Shown: positions 1-7,738, numbered from the stretch's first letter. The stretch: 30,360 nt of DNA from an uncultured Butyricicoccus sp. (GCA_900557315.1 USSI01000001.1:1-30360), one strand, 5' to 3'. Notes: a model not told the origin generated them from the sequence alone. Program-made: numbers and translations.

Positions 1-494
1 ATCGGCAGGGAATAGATACCCTCCTTGGCATAGCTGGAGTTCGCCTCCCGCAGCCCTTCAAAGATGTCCTCGTAGTCGGTCATGCCCACATTGGGATCTG
101 TAATATAGGGCTCCAGGTTAACCACATAGTCGGTCTGGAGGTAGTCAGCCACATAGGGGCGCAGGGCCAGGGTCACATCAGGGGCGCTGCCCGCCTTGAT
201 CGCGCCCACCACGCTGGAATAGAGCTCACTGCTGCTGCCGTTAAAGGTGGGGACCACGGTAATACCCTTCTCGGCACCTATCGTTTCATTGAACTCCTCC
301 ACCAGCCCTTCCAAAACCTTCAAGTGGTTCTGATTGGAGATGGAGTGCCAGAACTGGAGTTCCACAGGGCCGGAAAGGGTACCCAGTTCCCCGGCGGGGG
401 TTTCGGCCCCGCTGGGGGCCGGTTTGCTGCCGCAGGCCGCCAGGGAAAGGCCCAGGGCCAGGGCAAGGCTTACGCTGATGAGCTTCCGTTTCAT
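1..494 (-). CDS. Carbohydrate ABC transporter substrate-binding lipoprotein (C-terminus outside window)
   Basis: The reading frame opens at an ATG (492-494) behind a GGAGGAA ribosome binding site and stays open to the window edge, so only the first ~164 residues are seen. The N-terminus is a lipoprotein signal: MKRK, a Leu/Ala-rich core, then a lipobox LAAC with Cys23. A Pro/Gly/Ser-rich linker follows, then a segment beginning VELQFWHS, typical of family 1 (UgpB/MalE-like) solute binders. It is the last visible gene of the minus-strand operon that starts near 3413 and would deliver a sugar or glycerol-phosphate-type ligand to the permeases at 572-2330. The ligand cannot be told from this fragment. 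Confidence 0.9.
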   Translation of the reverse strand, partial: MKRKLISVSLALALGLSLAACGSKPAPSGAETPAGELGTLSGPVELQFWHSISNQNHLKVLEGLVEEFNETIGAEKGITVVPTFNGSSSELYSSVVGAIKAGSAPDVTLALRPYVADYLQTDYVVNLEPYITDPNVGMTDYEDIFEGLREANSSYAKEGIYSLP

Positions 495-549
495 CGAAAA
501 TTCCTCCTTCTTTTCTTTCGTGCCATATGCTTTCATTGTGTTATTCAAA

Positions 550-565
550 GCCCGGCAGGCCGGGC
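550..565 (-). promoter_or_regulatory. Intercistronic stem-loop before the binding-protein gene
   Basis: GCCCGGC and GCCGGGC form a compact GC-rich hairpin between the stop of the permease gene (572) and the binding-protein start (494), with no T-run. Such hairpins often protect the 3' end of an upstream message or raise expression of the binding-protein cistron relative to the permeases. That role is inferred from position only. Confidence 0.45.
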
Positions 566-571
566 AGGATC

Positions 572-1393
572 TTAACCCTTGATGCCGCCCCGCGCCACGC
601 CGGCGATGATCTGCTTTCGGAAGACCAGGAAGAAAATCAGCATGGGTACAATGACGATCGTAGCGCCGGCCATCTGCAGATTTACCTGGGAGCTCACCGC
701 ATCCCGGAAGTGGAGCAGACCGATGGGCATAACCCGGTGGGCATCGCTCTTGGTGACCATAAGGGGCCAGACAAAGGAATTCCATTGGCTGATAAAGGCC
801 AGAATTCCAATGGTAGCAATGGCATTCTTGTTCATGGGGATCATGACTTTCCAGAGGTAGCGCCAGTCGCTGCAGCCGTCCACCTTGGCCGCTTTGTAGA
901 GGATGGAGGGGATCTGCATAAAATACTCCCGCATCATATAGATATAGAAACCGCTGGCCACCGTTGGCAGAATAATGCCCTGAAAGGTGTCCATCCAGCC
1001 CAGCTTGGAGATCGTGATGAAGTTCTGGATGATGAGCAGCTCTGCGGGGATCATCATGGTGGACAGGCAAAGCAGAAACAGCAGCTTTTTGCCCCGAAAT
1101 TCGTAAATGGTAAAGCCGTAGGCAGACAGCACGGTAAGCACCAGGGTAAGGAGGGTACCGCCGCCCGCCACAATAATGGAGTTGCGCAAATAAAGGCCAA
1201 AGGGGGCGACGGCAAGAGCCTCCGTGTAATTTTCAAACTGGGGCACCGCAGGGAACAGGGTTGGCGGGATGGAGATGGCCTCCGGCAGTGTTTTCAGGGA
1301 GGTAAAGAGCATCCACAAAAACGGGAAGATCATGACAAAGGCTCCAACAGTCAGAACGGCGATCTTGACCGCCTTGCCCACGTTCTGTTTCAT
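572..1393 (-). CDS. Carbohydrate ABC transporter permease (MalG/UgpE type)
   Basis: A 273-residue integral membrane protein of the MalG/UgpE family, the second of two permease subunits. The start MKQNVGK (1393) is chosen because GGGAGGG lies about 7 nt upstream; an in-frame ATG 10 codons earlier lacks such a site. The first membrane helix (around residues 8-30) is followed by the family pattern LFTSLKTLPEA. The EAA loop that contacts the ATPase is visible as YKAAKVDGCSDWRYLWKVMIP. It begins 13 nt after the stop of the other permease, so the two are co-translated or nearly so. It should form a heterodimer with the 1407-2330 product. Confidence 0.93.
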   Translation of the reverse strand: MKQNVGKAVKIAVLTVGAFVMIFPFLWMLFTSLKTLPEAISIPPTLFPAVPQFENYTEALAVAPFGLYLRNSIIVAGGGTLLTLVLTVLSAYGFTIYEFRGKKLLFLLCLSTMMIPAELLIIQNFITISKLGWMDTFQGIILPTVASGFYIYMMREYFMQIPSILYKAAKVDGCSDWRYLWKVMIPMNKNAIATIGILAFISQWNSFVWPLMVTKSDAHRVMPIGLLHFRDAVSSQVNLQMAGATIVIVPMLIFFLVFRKQIIAGVARGGIKG

Positions 1394-1406
1394 ATCCGAC
1401 CCTCCC

Positions 1407-2330
1407 TTATACATAGTATACAAACCGCTTGGAGACCCACTTCTGAATCACCGTCAGGGCCAGTACGATGGCCAGAAAGATGATGGCCGCCGCCGAGGCG
1501 TAGTGAACCTGTCCCCGGTTGAAAAACATGTCATAAATATAGTAGACCATAGTGATGGCGCTGTTTCCAGGCCCAGCGCTCTCCCGGCTGAACATAGCAT
1601 AGACCTCGTTGTAGGTCTTAAAGGCATGAATGACCGAAACGATGGTGACCATCCAAAACGTGGGGGAGAGCAGGGGCATGGTGATGCGGAAGAATATCCG
1701 GTGCGCTGGAGTGCCGTCGATTCGGGCGGCCTTGTAGTACTGCTGGTCGATCTTTTGCAATCCGGCCAGGAACAGGACAATCTTAAACGCCATACCGCTC
1801 CAGATGGTAAAAATGGTCACCGCCACAATGGTCAGGTTGGGATCGGACAGCCACTTCTGTGGCTCCAGCCCCAAAAACTCCAGAAAAAAGTTGATGTAGC
1901 CGTATTCCGAGTGGAAGAGCCAGCGGAACACCAGGCCGATGGCCAGGGTGGAGGTGACATAAGGGAGAAAATAGAGTGTCTGAAACAGTCCCTTGGTCCG
2001 AAGCAGGGAATTGATGAGCAGGGCTGCCCCCAGGGAGAGCACAATCGTGATAGGTACGCCCACCAGAACAATAAACATGGTGTTGCGCACGGCCAGCCCG
2101 AAAGCGGGATCCTGAAGCACGTACCGGAATGAATTGAGGCCGAATCCCGTGCCGGTGTCGGTAAGGTACACGTAACTCTGGTAAAACCCCATCCGAAGCG
2201 TCATGAGGATGGGGTAGACCACAAAGACCGCCAAAACCGCAAAGGCAGGGAGCAGATACAGATATGCCTTGGCGCTGCGCCGGGTGTTGCCCAGCGGATT
2301 TTCTGCGCGGGCCGGCTTGGGGCTCCTCAT
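1407..2330 (-). CDS. Carbohydrate ABC transporter permease (MalF/UgpA type)
   Basis: A 307-residue permease of the MalF/UgpA family. A short basic N-terminus precedes the first membrane segment (YLLPAFAVLAVFVVYPILMTL, about residues 25-44). The conserved central block TLYFLPYVTSTLAIGLVFRW is present, and the EAA coupling loop reads YKAARIDGTPAHRIFFRITMP. Its ATG overlaps the stop of the ATPase gene by 4 nt (2327-2330, ATGA), indicating translational coupling. Length matches the family (~290-310). With the permease at 572-1393 it forms the membrane channel of the operon's sugar importer. Confidence 0.94.
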   Translation of the reverse strand: MRSPKPARAENPLGNTRRSAKAYLYLLPAFAVLAVFVVYPILMTLRMGFYQSYVYLTDTGTGFGLNSFRYVLQDPAFGLAVRNTMFIVLVGVPITIVLSLGAALLINSLLRTKGLFQTLYFLPYVTSTLAIGLVFRWLFHSEYGYINFFLEFLGLEPQKWLSDPNLTIVAVTIFTIWSGMAFKIVLFLAGLQKIDQQYYKAARIDGTPAHRIFFRITMPLLSPTFWMVTIVSVIHAFKTYNEVYAMFSRESAGPGNSAITMVYYIYDMFFNRGQVHYASAAAIIFLAIVLALTVIQKWVSKRFVYYV

Positions 2331-3379
2331 CCCGCCACCTCCGCATCCAGCCGTGCGCCGGTCTCCGGGTCAAAGATATAGACCAGGCGAGGCTCCAGGG
2401 TCAGCTCCACGGCGTCGCCTGCCGCCACACCGGCGGTGATGTCCAGAATGGCGCGGGCCCGCTCCCCTGCCAGTGAGAAGGTAACCAGCAGATCCTTGCC
2501 CCGCATCTCCACAGCCTCAGCCGCAGTCCGAAGCCCCTGCCCCAGACGCCACGCCTCAGGCCGGATGCCCACCAGGACCGGCCCATCCGCCGCGCCGCGC
2601 ACCCGGAGCATGTAGTCCTCTGCCAGACACACCGTTCCGCCGCACACGTCCAACCGAAAGAAATTGATGGGGGGATTCCCCAGAAAGCCTGCCACAAAGC
2701 GGTTGGCGGGATTCAAATACATCTGTTGGGGTGGACACTGCTGCTGCACCACGCCGGTCCTCATCAGCACGATCTCATCTGTGATACTCATGGCCTCCTC
2801 TTGATCATGGGTGACGAACACGGTGGTGACGCCCGTCTCAGTCTGGATGCGGCGAATCTCTTCCCGCATCTCCAATCGCAGGCGGGCGTCCAGATTGGAA
2901 AGGGGTTCGTCCAGCAAGAGGATATCAGGCCGCTTGACCAGCGCCCGGGCAATGGCCACCCGCTGCTGCTGGCCGCCGGAGAGCTGGCCCGGCTTGCGCT
3001 TGAGGAGATCCTCGATCTGCACCAGTCTGGCCATCTCCAGGGTACGGCGGCGGATCTCCTCCTTCCCCTCCTTGTGGTTGACCAGAGGGAAGGCGATGTT
3101 TTGCTCCACCGTCAGATGGGGATAGAGGGCATAGTTCTGAAACACCAGACCAATGCCCCGCTTTTCTGGGGGCAGGGCCGTCACATCCCTGTCTCCAAAG
3201 AAAATCCTTCCGGAAGTAGGCGACTCCAGCCCTGAGATGAGGTAGAGTGTCGTGGACTTTCCGCAGCCGCTGGGGCCCAGCAATCCGGTCAGCTTGCCGT
3301 CCTGAATCGTAATGCTGACATCATTCACCGCCTTGGTTCCGGAAAAATCCTTGACCAGATGCTCCAATCGCAGTTCCAT
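2327..3379 (-). CDS. ABC transporter ATP-binding protein (MsmK/UgpC/MalK type)
   Basis: A 350-residue ATPase. Visible motifs are Walker A GPSGCGKST, Q-loop (LVFQNYALYPHLTV), signature LSGGQQQR, Walker B ILLLDEPLSNLDA and the switch His in VFVTHDQEEA. The C-terminal ~110 residues match the TOBE/OB regulatory extension of MalK-type ATPases. The start MELRLEHLV (3379) is preferred: AAAGGAG lies just upstream, and the longer frame back to 3421 would begin upstream of the predicted transcription start. It is the first gene of the operon, an unusual position since the binding protein usually leads. Some MsmK-type ATPases serve several permeases. Confidence 0.95.
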   Translation of the reverse strand: MELRLEHLVKDFSGTKAVNDVSITIQDGKLTGLLGPSGCGKSTTLYLISGLESPTSGRIFFGDRDVTALPPEKRGIGLVFQNYALYPHLTVEQNIAFPLVNHKEGKEEIRRRTLEMARLVQIEDLLKRKPGQLSGGQQQRVAIARALVKRPDILLLDEPLSNLDARLRLEMREEIRRIQTETGVTTVFVTHDQEEAMSITDEIVLMRTGVVQQQCPPQQMYLNPANRFVAGFLGNPPINFFRLDVCGGTVCLAEDYMLRVRGAADGPVLVGIRPEAWRLGQGLRTAAEAVEMRGKDLLVTFSLAGERARAILDITAGVAAGDAVELTLEPRLVYIFDPETGARLDAEVAG

Positions 3380-3419
3380 GGCGCAGCTCCTTTCATTTAT
3401 TTTGCTTTTTATTGTCTCC

Positions 3420-3448
3420 ATTGTATTCTATATCATTTTTCTTGTCAA
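3420..3448 (-). promoter_or_regulatory. Sigma-A promoter of the sugar ABC operon
   Basis: On the minus strand TTGACA (3443-3448) is followed after exactly 17 bp by TACAAT (3420-3425). The predicted start near 3413 gives a ~34-nt leader ending in the AAAGGAG site of the ATPase gene. The -35 is a perfect consensus match and the -10 matches 5 of 6. Confidence 0.8.
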
Positions 3449-3498
3449 TAAAGGTTCAAAATTGCAGTTTTTGGTCTGTTTTTTAAGCTTTAATTTCA

Positions 3499-3530
3499 TA
3501 TAATCTCTTTATTTGATAGTATGTTATCAA
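3499..3530 (+). promoter_or_regulatory. TATAAT box plus 18-bp dyad, candidate DeoR operator
   Basis: Within the AT-rich divergent spacer (3380-3698), TATAAT (3499-3504) lacks a good -35. Just downstream is a perfect dyad TTGATA-GTATGT-TATCAA (3513-3530), which would sit at about +3 to +20 of a transcript from that box. A smaller dyad, TCTCT-GAA-AGAGA, follows at 3537-3549. DeoR-family proteins often autoregulate through such sites. An alternative -10-like TATGAT lies at 3649-3654. Which promoter is used is unresolved. Confidence 0.35.
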
Positions 3531-3698
3531 TAATCTTCTCTGAAAGAGATAAAAGGCGTTGAATTATCATTTTTTAAAATTTGGCTTTACAAAAAATGTA
3601 CAGAATATCCAACTAATTTTTGCTTTATTCTTGCCAGAGATCCGGTTTTATGATATTCTCTCCCTAGTATTTAATTAAGTATGGGAGGATTGCACCAT

Positions 3699-4481
3699 AT
3701 GAGTCTCAAAAAGATGACACGTATTGATAAAATCTCCCAGCTTTTGATCGCCAAGACGGGCGTATCGATTCGCGAACTGGCGGTGGAGCTGGGGGTATCT
3801 GAAATTACAATCCGCCGGGATCTGAAGCAGCTCGAGCAGCAGGGGACGGTAAAGCTGGTCAACGGCGTGGCCATTCATCGCGCCGCCCAGAACCCCCACA
3901 GCACCCTTCCCGAGTACAATCTGGATTACGAGGTTCTCCACTTTGGAGACCGGAAGGCCCGCATCGGCAAAAAAGCCGCCTCCCTCATTGAACCCAACGA
4001 TGTCATTGCCATTGATACCGGCTCAACCTGCTCCTACCTCACACAAAATCTGCCCAGCGGCGTCCACCTGACCGTGCTCACCTACTGCATGAACACCCTG
4101 GCCCAGTTGACCACGCATCCGAACTACGACGTGATCTGCGCGGGCGGCTACCTCTATCCCAACACCCGGATGTTTTATAGTCCAGAGGGTATCAGCCTTA
4201 TTAACCGCACCTGTGTAAACAAGGCCTTCCTCTCCACCGCCGGCATCAGTGGCAAGCTGAACGTCACCTGTGTGGCTCCCCATGATATGAACGCCAAGAG
4301 CGCCCTGATGGAGAGCAGCCAGACCAAGATCCTGCTGCTGGACTCCTCCAAGTTCAGCAAAATCTGTCCCACGACTTTCGCCTACCTCTCCGATTTTGAC
4401 ATCATCGTTACGGATGACGAGCTCTCAGCCGAATGGCAGGGCTATATTGCCGACCTGGGCATTCAGCTTTTGCTGGCCTGA
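3699..4481 (+). CDS. DeoR-family transcriptional regulator
   Basis: A 260-residue regulator of usual DeoR length. Residues ~5-55 form the N-terminal DeoR helix-turn-helix (RIDKISQLLI, then SIRELAVELGVSEITIRRDL, ending LVNGVA). The C-terminal sensor domain shows the DeoRC landmarks IDTGSTCSYL and LLDSSKF. This fold belongs to the ISOCOT superfamily, whose DeoR members usually respond to sugar phosphates. The ATG at 3699 is chosen because GGGAGGA (3683-3689) lies ~9 nt upstream; an in-frame ATG at 3681 overlaps that site. It is divergent from the sugar ABC operon and is its likely repressor. Confidence 0.92.
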   Translation: MSLKKMTRIDKISQLLIAKTGVSIRELAVELGVSEITIRRDLKQLEQQGTVKLVNGVAIHRAAQNPHSTLPEYNLDYEVLHFGDRKARIGKKAASLIEPNDVIAIDTGSTCSYLTQNLPSGVHLTVLTYCMNTLAQLTTHPNYDVICAGGYLYPNTRMFYSPEGISLINRTCVNKAFLSTAGISGKLNVTCVAPHDMNAKSALMESSQTKILLLDSSKFSKICPTTFAYLSDFDIIVTDDELSAEWQGYIADLGIQLLLA

Positions 4482-4500
4482 GCGGGCAGCCGCATCATTT

Positions 4501-4660
4501 GCATGAACCCCCATGCGTACAGGACGCGCCGCGAAACTATGCAAAGGCTTAGGCGCATGAAGTGTTCGCGCATGTGGGCCGTACCGGCCTACGCGCTGTC
4601 ATCTTATGGCCGTGCCGCTGCAAGCGGCGCATGGGCAAGTTTGCTATGCTCTTGCAGAGC
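4501..4660. repeat. Palindrome-rich non-coding stretch between the DeoR gene and pnp
   Basis: No gene is credible here. Four short dyads follow one another: GCATG/CATGC (4501-4516), GGCCG/CGGCC (4577-4589), GCCGCT/AGCGGC (4614-4628) and GCTCT/AGAGC (4648-4660), directly before the terminator at 4661. This resembles a structured intergenic repeat (REP or MITE-like) or a structured RNA end, but a second copy is not visible in the window. Confidence 0.4.
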
Positions 4661-4697
4661 AAAAGGGCCGGACGAAATAATCCGTCCGGCCCTTTTT
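4661..4697. terminator. Bidirectional intrinsic terminator between the DeoR gene and pnp
   Basis: AAAAGGGCCGGACG (4661-4674) pairs perfectly with CGTCCGGCCCTTTT (4683-4696) around an 8-nt loop. The run of A on one side and T on the other lets it work on both strands. It ends the pnp message (stop at 4714) and could also end the DeoR transcript. Confidence 0.85.
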
Positions 4698-4713
4698 ATG
4701 CCGTATGCGCTCT

Positions 4714-6861
4714 TTACTTGATGGGCTCGCCGGCCTCTTTCTTGGCCTTGATCTCCTTGAGGGCGGCCTTGTAGCTCAGGTTGACGCGGCCCTTGTCGTC
4801 GATCTCCATGACCTTGACCCAGACCATGTCGCCTTCCTTGACAGCGTCCTCCACCTTCTCGATGCGGTGGTCCGCCATCTTGGAGATGTGCACCATGCCG
4901 TCCTTGCCCGGCAGCAGGTTGACAAACGCGCCGAAGTTCATCAGGCGGACAACCTTGCCGTAGTATATCTCGCCCGGCTCCGGCTCCTTGACGATCGCTT
5001 CGATCATCTTGCGGGCCTTCTCCGCGTCAGCCGCCTTGACCGCCGCGATGGTAACCGTGCCGTCGTCGTCGATATCAACCTTTGCACCCGACTCGGCAAC
5101 GATGTTCTGGATCACGCTGCCGCCCTTGCCGATGACCTCACGGATTTTGTCCGGATGGATGTGCATGGTGGTCATCTTGGGCGCCCACTCGGATACGTCC
5201 GCGCGCGGCTCCGCGATGGCCTTGAGCATGATCTCGTCCAGGATGCCGTAGCGCGCCACGCGGCACTTCTCAAACGCCTGCTTGATGATGTTCGGGGTCA
5301 GGCCGTCCACCTTGATATCGACCTGGATCGCGGTGATGCCCTTCTTGGTGCCCGCAACCTTAAAGTCCATATCGCCGTAGAAGTCCTCTACGCCCTGGAT
5401 GTCGGTGAAGGTGGTCTCCTGGCCGCCGTCCGTAATCAGGCCGCAGGAAATACCCGCAACCGGCGCCTTGATCGGCACGCCGGCGTCCATCAGCGCGAGG
5501 GTCGAGCCGCAGACCGAGCCCTGCGAGGTCGAACCGTTGGAGGAAATAACCTCGGAAACCAGACGCAGCGCATACGGGAACTCGCTCACCGGCGGGATAA
5601 CCGGCAGCAGCGCGCGCTCCGCGAGCGCACCGTGGCCGATCTCGCGGCGGCCGGGGCCGCGCGACGGGCGGGTTTCGCCGACCGAGAAGGACGGGAAGTT
5701 GTAGTGGTGGATATAGCGCTTTTCGGTCTCCTCGAAGATGGTGTCCAGCTCCTGCACGTCGCCCAGCGTACCCAGCGTGCAGGTCGTCAGCACCTGGGTC
5801 TGGCCGCGGGTAAACATGCCCGAACCGTGTACACGCGGCAGCACGTGCACCTCAGCCGCCAGCGGACGTACTTCCTCCATGCCGCGGCCGTCTACGCGCT
5901 TGCCGTTTGCCAGCCAGCGGCGCACAATCTTCTTCTGGAGCTTGTCCACGCACTCAGCGAGGTTCGCGCCGTGCTCTTCCTTGTATGCTTCGTCAAGGCC
6001 TGCCTCGAACTCGTCAACGATCGCGCGCACGCCCGCGTCGCGGACGGTCTTGTCGTCGGTGTCCATGGCGACCTCGAACTTGTCATTGCATGCTGCTTCC
6101 AGCTTATCGAACAGGTCGTGGTCGATGTCGTGATGCTCATATTCGAACTTGGGCTTGCCGATCTCGTCCTTGATGCCCTGGATGAACGCACAGATCTTCT
6201 TGAGCTCCTCGTGCGCCTCCATCAGGGAGTTAAACATCTGGTCCTCGGGCACTTCCTTCGCGCCCGCCTCGATCATGACAATCTTGTCCTTGGTTGCGCA
6301 CAGGGTAACGTCCATCTCGGAGGCCTTGCGCTGCTCGGAGGTCGGGTTGATGACGGTCTTGCCGTCCACAATGCCGACCTGGCAGCCCGCGACAACGTAG
6401 TCAAACGGGATGTCCGAGATCGAAACCGCGATCGAAGCGCCCAGCAGCGCTACGACCTCGGGGGAGTTGTCATAGTCGTTCTCCAGCACGGTGCAGACGA
6501 TGGAAACGTCGTTGCGCAGGTCCTTGGGGAACAGCGGGCGCATCGGGCGGTCGATCTGGCGGGACGCCAGGATCGCCTTCTCGGAGGGACGGCCCTCGCG
6601 GCGCATGAAGCTGCCCGGGATGCGGCCTACCGCGTACAGGCGCTCCTCGAAATCAACCGAGAGCGGGAAAAAGTCGATGCCGTCGCGCGGCTTTGCAGAC
6701 GCGGTCGCGGTGACGAGTACGGCGGTGTCGCCGTAGCGCACGAGGCACGAGCCGTTGGCCAGCTGCGCCATCTTGCCGGTCTCGACGGTTAAGCGACGGC
6801 CGGCAATCTCGGTTTCAAAAACGCGGTAGTTTTTGAAGTCAAAAGGATTGATGTTTGCCAT
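4714..6861 (-). CDS. pnp: Polyribonucleotide nucleotidyltransferase (PNPase)
   Basis: A 715-residue 3'-5' phosphorolytic exoribonuclease, full length for the family. Order of domains: first RNase PH core (~residues 10-140, with RSIGSFMRREGRPSE-like SFMRREGRPSE), all-alpha linker (~240-310), second RNase PH core (~320-530, with FPSFSVGETRPSRGPGRREIGHG), KH domain (~555-615, IREVIGKGGSVIQNI) and S1 domain (~620-690, GAFVNLLPGKDGMVHIS). The ATG at 6861 follows AAGGAGG. It lies 184 bp downstream of rpsO on the same strand, the common bacterial rpsO-pnp order. A long stem-loop in that spacer (6906-6975) suggests PNPase autocontrol. Confidence 0.98.
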   Translation of the reverse strand: MANINPFDFKNYRVFETEIAGRRLTVETGKMAQLANGSCLVRYGDTAVLVTATASAKPRDGIDFFPLSVDFEERLYAVGRIPGSFMRREGRPSEKAILASRQIDRPMRPLFPKDLRNDVSIVCTVLENDYDNSPEVVALLGASIAVSISDIPFDYVVAGCQVGIVDGKTVINPTSEQRKASEMDVTLCATKDKIVMIEAGAKEVPEDQMFNSLMEAHEELKKICAFIQGIKDEIGKPKFEYEHHDIDHDLFDKLEAACNDKFEVAMDTDDKTVRDAGVRAIVDEFEAGLDEAYKEEHGANLAECVDKLQKKIVRRWLANGKRVDGRGMEEVRPLAAEVHVLPRVHGSGMFTRGQTQVLTTCTLGTLGDVQELDTIFEETEKRYIHHYNFPSFSVGETRPSRGPGRREIGHGALAERALLPVIPPVSEFPYALRLVSEVISSNGSTSQGSVCGSTLALMDAGVPIKAPVAGISCGLITDGGQETTFTDIQGVEDFYGDMDFKVAGTKKGITAIQVDIKVDGLTPNIIKQAFEKCRVARYGILDEIMLKAIAEPRADVSEWAPKMTTMHIHPDKIREVIGKGGSVIQNIVAESGAKVDIDDDGTVTIAAVKAADAEKARKMIEAIVKEPEPGEIYYGKVVRLMNFGAFVNLLPGKDGMVHISKMADHRIEKVEDAVKEGDMVWVKVMEIDDKGRVNLSYKAALKEIKAKKEAGEPIK

Positions 6862-6905
6862 GATTTTTCCTCCTTATTTCTGTTTTCGGAGGGCGGCACA
6901 TCACT

Positions 6906-6975
6906 TTTTTAGCACTTGAAGCAAGGGGGAAAGCGCCCATCCCCGGCCATTCCCCGCTCCTTCAACTGCTAAAAA
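6906..6975 (-). promoter_or_regulatory. Long stem-loop in the rpsO-pnp spacer
   Basis: Positions 6906-6921 and 6960-6975 are complementary over 16 pairs with a single C/C mismatch (6915/6966). A nested GGGGA/TCCCC stem (6926-6930 with 6951-6955) sits inside. The structure lies 44 nt upstream of the pnp ATG. In Escherichia coli a comparable pnp leader hairpin is cut by RNase III and the product is degraded by PNPase. An analogous role here is inferred. A small GCGG/CCGC hairpin (6976-6988) directly abuts it on the rpsO side. Confidence 0.6.
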
Positions 6976-7045
6976 GCGGTTTTGCCGCCTTCCTTTGGAA
7001 AACACGAATAGGGGAGCAGACTGCCCCCCTATTCCCTTGTTTTTC

Positions 7046-7312
7046 TTACTTACGGATGCCGAGCTTGGCAATCAGCGCACGGTAGCGGTTGATGTCCTTC
7101 TTCTGCAGGTAAGCCAGCATGGAACGGCGCTGGCCGACCATCTTGAGCAGGCCGCGGCGAGAGTGGTTGTCCTTCTTGTGGACCTTCAGGTGCTCGGTCA
7201 ACTCCTGGATGCGCGCGGTCAGGATGGCGATCTGGACTTCCGGGGAACCGGTGTCGGTCGCATGGGTGCGATTTGCCTCGATAACGGCGGTCTTGTCTTC
7301 CTTACGGATCAT
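7046..7312 (-). CDS. rpsO: 30S ribosomal protein S15
   Basis: An 88-residue protein, the exact usual S15 length. It shows the family sequence [21 protein letters not shown], then [23 protein letters not shown] and a C-terminal [13 protein letters not shown]15 binds 16S rRNA early in 30S assembly and contacts bridge B4 of the 50S subunit. The start MIRKEDK (7312) follows AAAGGTG; the in-frame extension to 7357 lies in the leader. The gene has its own promoter (7449-7477) and a ~130-nt 5' leader with a hairpin, where S15 may act as its own translational repressor. Confidence 0.98.
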   Translation of the reverse strand: MIRKEDKTAVIEANRTHATDTGSPEVQIAILTARIQELTEHLKVHKKDNHSRRGLLKMVGQRRSMLAYLQKKDINRYRALIAKLGIRK

Positions 7313-7411
7313 TGTTGTTTCACCTTTCGTTGTAAAATATTGAAGATATGTTTTCATACCCGCGGGCCGGGCTGCGGCTTGGTGAAATGGACGCGGTAGG
7401 GACGCGGCCGG

Positions 7412-7441
7412 GTTTCCCGTCAGCTAAGCACGGGGCGAAAC
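7412..7441 (-). promoter_or_regulatory. Hairpin at the 5' end of the rpsO leader
   Basis: Read on the minus strand from the predicted start (~7442), GTTT, a 3-nt bulge, CCCGT, a 9-nt loop, ACGGG and AAAC fold into a bulged hairpin. S15 leaders in several bacterial groups contain ligand-binding helices that mimic 16S rRNA. Position fits such an element but the fold does not match one I recognise. Confidence 0.4.
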
Positions 7442-7448
7442 ACTGTAT

Positions 7449-7477
7449 ATGATACCATGTCCAAACGAATTTGTAAA
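7449..7477 (-). promoter_or_regulatory. rpsO: Sigma-A promoter of rpsO-pnp
   Basis: Minus-strand TTTACA (7472-7477), a 17-bp spacer and TATCAT (7449-7454). Transcription would start near 7442, giving a leader of about 130 nt before the rpsO ATG. Confidence 0.65.
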
Positions 7478-7590
7478 GTAATTTCTGTTTTTTTATTTAT
7501 TATGCCGCAATTTGGCACTTTTCTTTGGTGCTATTGTCGAATTGACCAATTATGAACAAATTGTAAACGCGATTTTGTCAGGTTTGCACC

Positions 7591-7620
7591 TTGCATTCCA
7601 AATCAGGCGAGTGCTATAAT
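7591..7620 (+). promoter_or_regulatory. Promoter of the candidate small RNA
   Basis: TTGCAT (7591-7596), an 18-bp spacer and a perfect TATAAT (7615-7620), preceded by TG in the extended -10 position (TGCTATAAT). The predicted start is near 7627. Confidence 0.7.
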
Positions 7621-7626
7621 TCTACC

Positions 7627-7738
7627 ATCGTCGGCGGACAGCTTGAGCACTGACTCGCTGAAAGCCGTTTCTGATTTACTGTTAAAGACACGCGACGGGG
7701 CTGTGCAGTAGTGCGGCCTGAAGTCGCGTTCTTTTTTT
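7627..7738 (+). ncRNA. Candidate small RNA of ~110 nt with own promoter and terminator
   Basis: A strong promoter (7591-7620) and an intrinsic terminator frame ~110 nt without a credible coding frame. The 5' part folds as CGGC (7632-7635), CAGC (7639-7642) and GAG (7645-7647) pairing with CTC, GCTG and GCCG (7654-7667), with a GGA/AAA internal loop and a CACTGA apical loop. A linker rich in U and A follows. The terminator is ACGCGAC (7690-7696) with GTCGCGT (7723-7729), an internal GGC/GCC segment, then a T-run (7732-7738). It does not match 6S, SRP, tmRNA, RNase P or a riboswitch that I know, and no gene follows on this strand before 8567. Confidence 0.6.

Noticed and set aside
4705..6792. 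A 695-residue plus-strand open frame opposite pnp
   Set aside because: It mirrors the codon structure of pnp, is rich in Arg/His/Leu low-complexity runs, and has no ribosome site; PNPase on the other strand explains the sequence.
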